In this document: positions 25,633 through 32,612 of the stretch, piece by piece
Layout of the letters: each line of letters starts with the position of its first letter
Position numbering within the stretch: the stretch's first letter is position 1
Assembly (NCBI GenBank): GCA_017455065.1
Contig: JAFTBU010000026.1
Location: forward strand, 1 to 36,186
Length of the DNA stretch: 36,186 nt
Reading direction: 5' to 3'
Origin: Bacteroidales bacterium
GTDB taxonomy: Bacteria; Bacteroidota; Bacteroidia; Bacteroidales; UBA932
Notes under the pieces: model-generated
The model's database searches: none
What the model was told of the DNA's origin: nothing
The model's input: only the letters and a program-made list of their open reading frames with translations
Program-made: the position numbers and the translations under genes

Positions 25633-25787
25633 GACAGAATATAGAGGAAATAAGTTGATTCACCGACGTTTACTCACAAAAGATATAATATCCTTTTGAA
25701 TAATACAAGCAAAAGAGCAGACCTATCATTGCGAAAAGGGGGCCCCTTCGCCTTTACTGAAAAGCTGTTCTTTCCGCGAGCCTGGTA

Positions 25788-27179
25788 CTATTCGCCCTGG
25801 AGGTATTTGTGTATGGCGGCAGCGGCGGTGCGGCCGGCGCCCATGGCGAGGATGACTGTGGCAGCGCCGGTCACGGCATCACCTCCGGCGAAGATGCCGG
25901 CTCTGGTGGTGGCGCCGGCCTCATCTGCCACGAGGCAGCCCCTGCGGTTGGTGTCCAGACCATCGGTGGTCTTGGCAATGAGAGGGTTGGGGCTGGTGCC
26001 GAGGGCCATGATCACGGTCTCGGTCGGGATCTCGAATTCGGAACCCTCGATGGGGACGGGGGAGCGGCGGCCGCTTTCATCGGGCTCGCCAAGCTCCATG
26101 CGTATGCACTTGAGGGCGCGCACCCAGCCTTTTTCATCTCCGAGGATCTCCACGGGATTGGTCAGCATGGCGAAGTGTATGCCTTCCTGCTTGGCGTGAT
26201 GGACCTCCTCCCGGCGGGCAGGCAGCTCCACCTCGGTACGGCGGTACACTATGGTGGTGTCGGCGCCGAGCCTGAGGGCGGTACGGGCGGCATCCATTGC
26301 CACATTGCCTCCTCCCACCACACATACTTTCTTGCCGGCATGGATAGGGGTGAGGTAATCCTCGCGGAAGGCCTTCATCAGGTTGTTGCGGGTGAGGAAC
26401 TCATTGGCGGAGAATACGCCGCAGAGGTTCTCTCCGGGGATGCCCATGAACTTGGGCAGTCCGGCTCCTGTGCCGACGAACACGGCCTTGAAGCCTTCAT
26501 TGTCCATCAGCTCGTCGATGGTGATGGTGCGGCCGATGATAACATTGGTCTCTATCTTTACGCCGAGCGCACGTACGGCGTCGATCTCATGCTTGAGGAC
26601 TTTCTCCTTGGGGAGACGGAACTCGGGGATGCCGTATTCCAGCACTCCGCCGGCCTTGTGCAGGGCCTCGAAAATGGTGACGTCGTAGCCCCATTTGGCA
26701 AGGTCGGAAGCGCAGGCGAGTCCTGCAGGGCCGGAGCCGATGACGGCCACCTTGACAGCTCCCTTCGCGGGGGCCTTGGGGGTGGTGTCGGCGGCGGGAG
26801 CCTCGTGCATGGTGTCGGCGACGAATCTCTCGAGCTTGCCGATGGCTACCGGCTCACCCTTGACACCGAGTATGCAACTGCCTTCGCACTGGGTCTCCTG
26901 CGGGCACACGCGGCCGCAGACGGCGGGCAATGATGAATCTTCGGCAATCACGGCAGCGGCAGCGGCGAAATCACCGGTGACGATGTGTGAGATGAAGTCG
27001 GGAATCTTGATCCCGACAGGGCAGGCGCTCACGCAGCGGGGGTTCTTGCAATGCAGGCAGCGAGTCGCTTCCAGCATGGCTTCCTCGGCGTTGTAGCCGT
27101 AGCATACTTCTTCGAAATTGTGTGCCCTCACGAGAGGATCCTGCTCGCGGACCGGCACTCTAGGTATCTTGTTGGCCAT
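25788..27179 (-). CDS. nfnB: NfnB-type subunit (GltD/GltA-like, NADPH-dependent)
   Basis: This is the large subunit of NADH-dependent reduced ferredoxin:NADP oxidoreductase, a flavin-bifurcating enzyme. The 463-residue protein resembles the glutamate synthase small subunit. N-terminal cysteines C41/C44/C49/C53 (CLHCKNPRCVSAC) and C88/C92/C98/C102 (CGRVCPQETQCEGSC) suit two [4Fe-4S] clusters. The FAD-binding IGSGPAGLACASDLAKWG follows (about 146-163), then an NADPH-binding VVGGGNVAMDAARTALRLGA. It directly abuts nfnA, whose stop shares a base with this start. No glutamate synthase large subunit is present, so I favour Nfn over GltD; the older name for such pairs is sulfide dehydrogenase alpha/beta. 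Confidence 0.88.
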   Translation of the reverse strand: MANKIPRVPVREQDPLVRAHNFEEVCYGYNAEEAMLEATRCLHCKNPRCVSACPVGIKIPDFISHIVTGDFAAAAAVIAEDSSLPAVCGRVCPQETQCEGSCILGVKGEPVAIGKLERFVADTMHEAPAADTTPKAPAKGAVKVAVIGSGPAGLACASDLAKWGYDVTIFEALHKAGGVLEYGIPEFRLPKEKVLKHEIDAVRALGVKIETNVIIGRTITIDELMDNEGFKAVFVGTGAGLPKFMGIPGENLCGVFSANEFLTRNNLMKAFREDYLTPIHAGKKVCVVGGGNVAMDAARTALRLGADTTIVYRRTEVELPARREEVHHAKQEGIHFAMLTNPVEILGDEKGWVRALKCIRMELGEPDESGRRSPVPIEGSEFEIPTETVIMALGTSPNPLIAKTTDGLDTNRRGCLVADEAGATTRAGIFAGGDAVTGAATVILAMGAGRTAAAAIHKYLQGE

Positions 27180-28039
27180 TATTTACCCCTCCCTATACGA
27201 CAAATGTGATGTTCATTGGTTGCTGCTTCTTCGGTCTTGTACTGACCCTGGCGGCGCATAGCCTCGTCGAAATCGACTTCGTATCCGTCAAACTCCGGAC
27301 CGTCCACGCAGGCGAAGCGGGTCTTGCCGCCCACGGTGACCCTGCAGGCGCCGCACATGCCGGTGCCGTCCACCATCAGGGTGTTGAGGCTGACGATGAC
27401 GGGGATGCCGAGCTTGCGGCAGGTGAGAGTGGCGAATTTCATCATGATCATGGGGCCGATGGCGACAGCCTGGTCGTAATGGGCTCCGTCGGCTACCAGT
27501 TTCTCGAGCATGGCGGTCACCAGGCCGTGGAATCCGTAGCTGCCGTCGTCGGTGCAGAGGTGCAGTTTGTCGCAGACCTGGGACATCTCCTGCTCATAGA
27601 TCATGAGGTCCTTGGTCTTGGCACCGATGATGACTTCCACGTGCACGCCGTGGGAGTGGAGCCACTTGGCCTGCGGATAGACAGGGGCCGTGCCGACTCC
27701 TCCGGCGATGAAGATGTAGCGCTTCTTGCGGAGTTCCTCGAGGGGAATCTCCATGAAATCGGAGGCCAGTCCGAGAGGGCCGACCACGTCGCTGAAGCAC
27801 TCACCGGGCTCGAAGGCGACGATGTCCTTGGTGGAAGCGCCGATGGGTTGTGTGACTATGGTTACGCTCCCTTCCCGGGTGTCGTAGTCACTGATAGTGA
27901 GCGGGATACGCTCTCCTTTTTCATCGGCGCGGACGATGAGGAACTGTCCGGGTTTCGCCGATTTGGCAAGTCTGGGAGCCGACACCTTCATCCTGCAGAT
28001 GTTAGGGGTCAGCATCTCTTTAGTCAGTATTTCGTACAT
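27179..28039 (-). CDS. nfnA: NfnA-type subunit (ferredoxin-NADP reductase-like, FAD/[2Fe-2S])
   Basis: This is the small, NAD-binding subunit of the Nfn complex. Domains are an FAD-binding barrel (PGQFLIVRADEKGERIPLTI), a NAD-binding Rossmann part (FIAGGVGTAPVYPQAKWL) and a C-terminal [2Fe-2S] site with GTGMCGACRV and FACVDGPEFDG. A TTG at 28060 would add seven residues, but the ATG at 28039 gives the usual family start MYEILTKEML (286 residues), so I place the start there. It lies 27 bases after the lactonase gene in the same direction and probably shares its transcript. Confidence 0.9.
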   Translation of the reverse strand: MYEILTKEMLTPNICRMKVSAPRLAKSAKPGQFLIVRADEKGERIPLTISDYDTREGSVTIVTQPIGASTKDIVAFEPGECFSDVVGPLGLASDFMEIPLEELRKKRYIFIAGGVGTAPVYPQAKWLHSHGVHVEVIIGAKTKDLMIYEQEMSQVCDKLHLCTDDGSYGFHGLVTAMLEKLVADGAHYDQAVAIGPMIMMKFATLTCRKLGIPVIVSLNTLMVDGTGMCGACRVTVGGKTRFACVDGPEFDGYEVDFDEAMRRQGQYKTEEAATNEHHICRIGRGK

Positions 28040-28066
28040 ATCTGCAATTGGTTGTGACAATAGGTA

Positions 28067-29167
28067 TTACTGCGGGAAGTACACACAGATCGGGTGGCTC
28101 ACCTTGAAGACTTCGCCCGTATCCGTGAGGAGCCCTGTCCGGGGATTCCTTTTGAAAATCTGCACTGCGTTGCCGTTGCGGCAGGCGCAGAGTATGTATT
28201 TGCCGTTGGGGGTCATGTTGAAATGGCGCGGGTGCTCTTCGCTGGGCTGGAAGCCTATCCTGGTCAGAAGGCCGCTCTTGCGGTCCACCTTGAATACGGA
28301 GATGCCCTCGCCCTGGAGGCGGTGGCTGGTGTAGAGGAACTTGCCGTCGGGGCTCATGTGGATGTCGGCGCTGCCCGCGGCTCCCACCTGCTCGTCGGCC
28401 ATGATGACCTGCTTTGTCTCAAGTATGCCGTCGTGGTAGCTGAACACGGTGACCTCTCCGGAAAGCTCGCTGATCACATAGACCATCTTGCCGTCGTTGC
28501 TGAAGAGTATGTGCCTGGGGCCGCTGCCCGGCTTGACCTCGGTGTAGGGATGTGATGCGAGGGGCTCCAGACCTTCTTCGCCTACTTTGAAATGCATGAT
28601 GCGGTCGGCGCTGAAGTCGGTGGCCAGGGCATATTTGCCGTCAGGGGTGAACACTGCGCAGTGCACGTGTGGGACCTCCTGGTTGGGCATTACGGGGCCG
28701 GAAGCCGTACCCTTGAAGACCTGGCTGCAGGGCAGCAGCTTGCCTTCGCTATCAAGCTTGAACACATCCAGGGAACCGCCGGCGTAATTGGCCGCCAGGA
28801 CGAGTTTCCCGTTGGTGGATACGTAGCAGGGGCCTATGGTGGCGGTCAGCTGCGCCTCGTGGGCGGTCATGGCTCCTGTAGCGGGATCGTAACTGTATCT
28901 CTCCACCGCGTCTTCGGGGGTCTTGTTCTGGTTGGACACGAATATGGTGCTGGTCCCGGGAAGCTGGGCGAAATAGGAAGGGTTTGCGGATTTGGACACT
29001 GTGACGAGTTTCCAGGTACCTTTCTCCTGGTCAACCTTCAGGGTGTAGATGCCCTCGCTGCCTTCGTCAGTGTGTGTTCCGATCAGGACATCTACCTGAT
29101 TGTCTTTGGTACTGCAGGCGACGAGACCGCACAGTGCAAGGCATGAAATAAAGGATGTCTTGAGCAT
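28067..29167 (-). CDS. Exported lactonase-family (YbhE-type) seven-bladed propeller lipoprotein
   Basis: The 366-residue protein matches the 6-phosphogluconolactonase/lactonase beta-propeller family along its length (IGTHTDEGSEGIYTLKVD at the start, GPRHILFSNDGKMVYVISE in the middle, HPRHFNMTPNGKYILCACRNGN near the end). It has a lipoprotein signal with lipobox LVAC (Cys18), so it should sit outside the cytoplasm, unlike a canonical pentose-phosphate-pathway lactonase. The substrate may be an extracytoplasmic sugar lactone, or the domain may be used for something else. It heads a minus-strand operon with nfnA and nfnB, and its promoter region lies back-to-back with the trp-type attenuator promoter. 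Confidence 0.85.
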   Translation of the reverse strand: MLKTSFISCLALCGLVACSTKDNQVDVLIGTHTDEGSEGIYTLKVDQEKGTWKLVTVSKSANPSYFAQLPGTSTIFVSNQNKTPEDAVERYSYDPATGAMTAHEAQLTATIGPCYVSTNGKLVLAANYAGGSLDVFKLDSEGKLLPCSQVFKGTASGPVMPNQEVPHVHCAVFTPDGKYALATDFSADRIMHFKVGEEGLEPLASHPYTEVKPGSGPRHILFSNDGKMVYVISELSGEVTVFSYHDGILETKQVIMADEQVGAAGSADIHMSPDGKFLYTSHRLQGEGISVFKVDRKSGLLTRIGFQPSEEHPRHFNMTPNGKYILCACRNGNAVQIFKRNPRTGLLTDTGEVFKVSHPICVYFPQ

Positions 29168-29184
29168 TAGGTCAGATTTTTACT

Positions 29185-29192
29185 CAAAGATA
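29185..29192 (-). promoter_or_regulatory. -7 promoter element of the lactonase-nfnAB operon
   Basis: CAAAGATA on the plus strand reads TATCTTTG on the minus strand, an exact TAnnTTTG, 17 bases before the lactonase ATG. No clear -33 TTG is seen at the expected distance. It faces away from, and lies within 30 bases of, the attenuator promoter at 29214-29243. Confidence 0.5.
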
Positions 29193-29213
29193 CGATTTTT
29201 TTTGCCTCCCTAC

Positions 29214-29243
29214 TTGTTTTTTCGTATTTATTGCATAGATTTG
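29214..29243 (+). promoter_or_regulatory. Promoter of the leader peptide-trpB2-paaK-ACT operon
   Basis: TTG (29214-29216) and TAGATTTG (29236-29243) match the Bacteroidota -33 and -7 elements with a 19-base spacer, the textbook distance. The leader-peptide ATG begins 6 bases after the -7 element, so the transcript should start at or within a few bases of the start codon. Confidence 0.8.
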
Positions 29244-29249
29244 CAGGTA

Positions 29250-29297
29250 ATGATACGCGTTTCTCATTTTTTCTTCTGGTGGCGTCTGGCTGGATAA
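29250..29297 (+). CDS. Leader peptide with Phe-Phe-Phe-Trp-Trp regulatory codons
   Basis: A 15-codon frame encodes MIRVSHFFFWWRLAG and stops with TAA at 29295-29297. Codons 7-9 are Phe (TTT TTC TTC, 29268-29276) and codons 10-11 are Trp (TGG TGG, 29277-29282). The WWR ending resembles the E. coli trp leader peptide, whereas the Phe run recalls the E. coli phe leader. The frame lies between a good promoter and an antiterminator/terminator pair, 107 bases before trpB2. Its role would be to sense charged tRNA-Phe and tRNA-Trp through ribosome stalling, not to act as a protein. It is too short for normal gene finders. Confidence 0.85.
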   Translation: MIRVSHFFFWWRLAG

Positions 29298-29355
29298 CCC
29301 GGGCAGACCGAAAGGTCGTGTGTCATTACGATAAGTAAGTTTAGACTGTCCGGGA
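29298..29355 (+). promoter_or_regulatory. Antiterminator stem of the trpB2-operon attenuator
   Basis: CCCGGGCAG (29298-29306), starting right after the leader stop codon, is complementary to CTGTCCGGG (29347-29355) over nine positions, one of them G-U. The second arm covers most of the terminator's left arm, so the two structures exclude each other. A ribosome at the leader stop would cover the first arm, whereas one stalled at the Phe or Trp codons would leave it free. Between the arms sits a small GACC-GAAA-GGTC hairpin (29306-29317). GTCTG (29284-29288) could pair with CAGAC (29304-29308) as a protecting hairpin. Confidence 0.78.
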
Positions 29356-29376
29356 TTCTGGGCGGTCGTTTTTTTA
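29345..29376 (+). terminator. Attenuator terminator before trpB2
   Basis: GACTGTCC (29345-29352) pairs with GGGCGGTC (29361-29368) over eight positions including two G-U pairs, with loop GGGATTCT, and is followed by seven T (29370-29376). It lies 29 bases upstream of the trpB2 start and downstream of the leader peptide, where a regulated terminator is expected; there is no plus-strand gene before it other than the leader. Confidence 0.8.
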
Positions 29377-29404
29377 TATTAGTAGTACCTTAAAAGTTAA
29401 GACA

Positions 29405-30769
29405 ATGAGACAGAAAAAGTATTTGCTCCCGGAGAGCGAGATTCCTACAGCATGGTTCAACATCCAGGCGATCATGCCCAACAAGCCTCTCCCCATCCTG
29501 AATCCCGCTACCAGGGAAGCCCTCAAGGCCCAGGATCTCTATCCCATCTTCTGTGAAGAGTGCGCCAACCAGGAACTCGACACTGTCAACGAGTGGATCC
29601 CCATCCCGGAGCCTGTCCGTGAGCAGTACGCCGCCTATCGCTGTACTCCTCTTGTCAGGGCATACGAGCTCGAGGAGGCCCTCGGCACCCCCGCTCATAT
29701 ATATTTCAAGAATGAAAGTGTCTCGCCCGCAGGTTCGCACAAGCTCAACTCAGCATTGGCCCAGGCCTATTATGCCAAGCAGCAGGGCATCACGAACATC
29801 ACCACCGAGACCGGCGCCGGCCAGTGGGGAGGTGCCCTCTCCTACGCCGCCAAGAAATTCGGCATCGACTGCGCTGTATATATGGTGAAGACCAGCTACA
29901 ACCAGAAGCCTTACCGTCGCAGCATCATGCAGACCTTCGGTGCGGCCATCACCCCTTCACCTTCGATGTCCACCCGTGCCGGCAAGGATATCCTGACTGT
30001 CAATCCCAATGACGGCGGCTCCCTGGGCACAGCCATTTCAGAGGCCATCGAGCTCGCTGTCTCCACCCCCAACTGCAAATACACCCTCGGCTCAGTGCTG
30101 AACCATGTGTGCCTCCACCAGAGTGTCATCGGCCTCGAAGCCGAGAAGCAGATGGAGATGACCGGAGAGTATCCCGACATCGTGATCGCATGCTTCGGCG
30201 GCGGCTCCAACTTCAGCGGCATCGCCTATCCTTTCATGCGTCACAACATCCAGGACGGCAAGAAGACCCGTTTCATCGCAGCCGAGCCTTCATCCTGCCC
30301 GAAACTCACCAGGGGCAAGTTTGAATATGACTTCGGCGACGAAGCCGGTCTCACTCCGCTCCTTCCCATGTACACCATAGGCCATACCTTCAAGCCGGCC
30401 AGCATCCACGCAGGCGGTCTCCGCTATCACGGCGCAGGTGTCATCATGTCCCAGCTGATGAAAGACGGCTTCATGGAAGCCCAGGATTTCGCCCAGACCG
30501 AGACCTTCAAGGCCGGCGTGCTCTTCGCCCAGACCGAAGGTATCATCCCCGCTCCCGAGTCCTGCCACGCCATCGCCTGCACCATCAAGGAAGCCCTCAA
30601 GTGCAAGGAGACCGGTGAGCAGAAGACCATACTCTTCAACCTCTCCGGCCACGGATTCGTGGACATGGGCGCATATGACCACTACCTCTCCGGTGAGATG
30701 CAGAATTATGTAGTAAGCGACGAGGAACTGGCCGGATATATCGCCAGCGCAGACGCACTCAACAAATAG
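29405..30769 (+). CDS. trpB: TrpB2-type tryptophan synthase beta chain
   Basis: This PLP enzyme condenses indole with serine to give tryptophan. The 454-residue length and motifs are those of the TrpB2 (long, stand-alone) class: SPAGSHKLNSALA with PLP-binding Lys113, ETGAGQWGGALSYAAKKF, and the phosphate-binding GGGSNFSG. TrpB2 enzymes typically work without close TrpA partnership, and no trpA or other trp gene is present here. The gene is preceded by the Phe/Trp leader attenuator and followed after 6 bases by the aryl-CoA ligase gene. Use of free indole from the surroundings is a plausible role (inference); serine or phosphoserine as the amino donor cannot be settled from sequence. Confidence 0.93.
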   Translation: MRQKKYLLPESEIPTAWFNIQAIMPNKPLPILNPATREALKAQDLYPIFCEECANQELDTVNEWIPIPEPVREQYAAYRCTPLVRAYELEEALGTPAHIYFKNESVSPAGSHKLNSALAQAYYAKQQGITNITTETGAGQWGGALSYAAKKFGIDCAVYMVKTSYNQKPYRRSIMQTFGAAITPSPSMSTRAGKDILTVNPNDGGSLGTAISEAIELAVSTPNCKYTLGSVLNHVCLHQSVIGLEAEKQMEMTGEYPDIVIACFGGGSNFSGIAYPFMRHNIQDGKKTRFIAAEPSSCPKLTRGKFEYDFGDEAGLTPLLPMYTIGHTFKPASIHAGGLRYHGAGVIMSQLMKDGFMEAQDFAQTETFKAGVLFAQTEGIIPAPESCHAIACTIKEALKCKETGEQKTILFNLSGHGFVDMGAYDHYLSGEMQNYVVSDEELAGYIASADALNK

Positions 30770-30775
30770 ACCGGC

Positions 30776-32086
30776 ATGATCTGGAACGGCAACAAAGAAT
30801 CCATGAGCCGGGAGGACATGCGTGCCCTCCAGGGCAGGCGTCTGGCGAAGATAGTCTCGTACGTGTATCACAACGTGCCTTTCTATCGCAGCAAGATGCA
30901 GGAGATGGATGTTTCGCCGGAGGATATCAGATCCATCGACGATATAGTCAAGCTCCCCTTCACTACGAAACAGGACCTCAGGGACAATTATCCTTTCGGC
31001 CTGCAGGCTGCGCCTGCGAGTGAGGTGGTGCGCATCCATGCATCGTCAGGTACCACGGGTAAGCCCACCATCGTGGGCTATACCCGAAAGGACCTGGAAG
31101 TGTGGAGCGAATGCATGTCCCGGTGCCTGGCCTCCTACGGGGTGACCCGGGAGGATGTCTTTTCCGTGGCCTACGGCTACGGCCTCTTCACCGGAGGCCT
31201 GGGCGTCCATTACGGAGTGGAGAACCTCGGAGCCTCCGTGGTCCCCACCTCCACCGGCAACACCGAAAAGCATATACGGCTCATAAAGGACCTCGGCATC
31301 ACCGGCATTGCCTGCACCCCTTCCTATGCCCTGCATCTGGCGGAGACCATGGAGAAGATGGGCATAGACAAATCTGAGCTCAAGCTCAGGGTGGGCGCTT
31401 TCGGCGCCGAGCCCTGGACAGAGAACATGCGCAAGGAGATAGAGTCCCGGCTCGGCCTCAAGGCTTTCAACCTCTACGGTCTGAGTGAGATCATGGGCCC
31501 CTGCGTGAGCTATGAATGCGAGTGCCAGAACCACTCCCATGTCAATGAAGACCATTTCTTCCCCGAAATCATAGATCCCGAGACCCTCGCCTCCCTGCCT
31601 TACGGGGATACCGGCGAACTCGTGTTCACCACCCTCACCAAGACGGGCATGCCCCTGCTGCGCTACCGTACCAGGGACCTCTGTTCGCTCGTGGACGAGC
31701 CTTGCGCCTGCGGACGCACCAACGTGCGCATGACCAGGATCCTGGGCCGCAGCGACGACATGCTCATCATCAGGGGTATCAATGTCTTCCCTTCACAGGT
31801 GGAGAGCGTCCTGCTCAGCATCTCCGAGTGCGCGCCTTACTACCGCATCATCGTGGACAGGGTGAACAATCTCGACACCCTCACCGTCCAGGTCGAGGTG
31901 CGCCAGGAATTCTTCTCCCAGGGCTTCGATACGCTCAGTCCTATCACCGCCCTCGAGAAGAAGGTGGCGGCCGCCCTGAAGAGCGTGCTCAGCATCTCGC
32001 CCATAGTCCAGGTCAAACAGCCCGGTTCGCTCGGAAGGGTGGACGGCAAGACCAAAGTAGTCACCGATCTTAGAGTCCTGAAGTAA
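30776..32086 (+). CDS. paaK: Phenylacetate-CoA ligase family (aryl-acetate-CoA ligase)
   Basis: This adenylate-forming enzyme would activate phenylacetate or indoleacetate to the CoA thioester using ATP. The 436 residues contain the AMP-binding loop SSGTTGKP (90-97), YGLSEIMGP, RYRTRDL, the hinge GRSDDMLIIRGINVFPSQVE, and a C-terminal GRVDGKTK with the catalytic-type Lys. Length is normal for PaaK. No ring epoxidase or other catabolic paa genes are nearby. Known chemistry in anaerobic gut and rumen bacteria, reductive carboxylation of arylacetyl-CoA by indolepyruvate:ferredoxin oxidoreductase, offers a biosynthetic role that fits the operon's Phe/Trp leader. Sits 1 base before the ACT gene. 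Confidence 0.9.
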   Translation: MIWNGNKESMSREDMRALQGRRLAKIVSYVYHNVPFYRSKMQEMDVSPEDIRSIDDIVKLPFTTKQDLRDNYPFGLQAAPASEVVRIHASSGTTGKPTIVGYTRKDLEVWSECMSRCLASYGVTREDVFSVAYGYGLFTGGLGVHYGVENLGASVVPTSTGNTEKHIRLIKDLGITGIACTPSYALHLAETMEKMGIDKSELKLRVGAFGAEPWTENMRKEIESRLGLKAFNLYGLSEIMGPCVSYECECQNHSHVNEDHFFPEIIDPETLASLPYGDTGELVFTTLTKTGMPLLRYRTRDLCSLVDEPCACGRTNVRMTRILGRSDDMLIIRGINVFPSQVESVLLSISECAPYYRIIVDRVNNLDTLTVQVEVRQEFFSQGFDTLSPITALEKKVAAALKSVLSISPIVQVKQPGSLGRVDGKTKVVTDLRVLK

Positions 32087-32087
32087 T

Positions 32088-32486
32088 ATGAAACAGTTAT
32101 CAGTCTTCCTGTCCAATGAATCCGGCACCCTGCTGAAGGTTCTGGACCTCCTCGGCGAAGCCGGCATCCAACTCTACGCCCTGAGCATAGCCGATACGGA
32201 TAGCTACGGCATCTGCCGTATGATATGCGACAAGCCCGACGAGGCCGACGCCCTGCTCATCAAGGCCGGCTACGCAGTGTCCGAGTCGGATGTGAGGGCC
32301 ATCAGGATCGGGGACAAGCCCGGTGCCGCGGCGGATATCATCAGGATATTCGCCCGGGAGCACCTGAGCATCGCCTATCTGTACACCTTCCTGTACGAGG
32401 GTGACCCCGTGCTCGTCTTCCGTACCGACGACAAGGAAAAGGCCAGCGCCATCATCGAGAGCAACAAGCTGGAAACCTTGGGTTAA
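32088..32486 (+). CDS. Tandem ACT-domain protein
   Basis: The 132-residue protein has two ACT folds (about 1-65 and 70-130): KQLSVFLSNESGTLLKVLDL begins the first, with GIQLYALSIADT, and AADIIRIFAREHLSIAYLYTF is in the second. ACT domains bind small ligands, most often amino acids. Proteins like this frequently follow paaK-type genes, and may sense Phe or Trp to modulate the ligase or oxidoreductase; no catalytic or DNA-binding part is present. It is the last gene of the leader-controlled operon. Confidence 0.88.
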   Translation: MKQLSVFLSNESGTLLKVLDLLGEAGIQLYALSIADTDSYGICRMICDKPDEADALLIKAGYAVSESDVRAIRIGDKPGAAADIIRIFAREHLSIAYLYTFLYEGDPVLVFRTDDKEKASAIIESNKLETLG

Positions 32487-32538
32487 GCTGCGGACGAGCT
32501 GTCGCCAAAACCACTGAAAGTGGCCGCAAAATTCAAAA

Positions 32539-32578
32539 TCGGGCCGTATTTGAAATTTTTTTCAAATTTTTCGCCCGA
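32539..32578. repeat. 40-base nested inverted repeat upstream of glnN
   Basis: Outer arms TCGGGC (32539-32544) and GCCCGA (32573-32578) enclose inner arms ATTTGAAA (32548-32555) and TTTCAAAT (32560-32567) around TTTT. It ends 26 bases before the glnN -7 element, so it lies just above the -33 region. It may be a regulator binding site or a weak terminator of the upstream operon; there is no T-run after the outer arm. The rest of the 160-base gap has a CCACT-GAA-AGTGG hairpin (32511-32523) inside TGCGG/CCGCA arms. Confidence 0.6.
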
Positions 32579-32604
32579 AAATGAATAATGCGGCTACTTT
32601 TTAT

Positions 32605-32612
32605 TATATTTG
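32605..32612 (+). promoter_or_regulatory. -7 promoter element of glnN
   Basis: TATATTTG is an exact TAnnTTTG match, 34 bases before the ATG and preceded by AT-rich DNA. A -33 TTG is not obvious at 19-23 bases upstream, which could mean the promoter needs an activator, in keeping with the inverted repeat above it. Confidence 0.55.

Noticed and set aside
25731-25751. Hairpin after nfnB as an intrinsic terminator
   Set aside because: Arms GCGAA..GGGG and CCCCTTCGC pair with a two-base bulge and almost no loop, and no T-run follows on the minus strand; too weak to call.
25788-28039. Glutamate synthase (GltBD) annotation for the nfn pair
   Set aside because: No large glutamate synthase subunit is present, and the partner is a ferredoxin-NADP reductase-like [2Fe-2S] protein, which is the Nfn arrangement.
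28040-28060. TTG start for nfnA at 28060
   Set aside because: The internal ATG at 28039 gives the usual family N terminus and removes an unusual initiation codon.
30776-32086. Aerobic phenylacetate degradation locus
   Set aside because: Only the CoA ligase is present, without epoxidase, hydrolase or thiolase genes, and the leader contains Phe/Trp codons, which suits biosynthesis.
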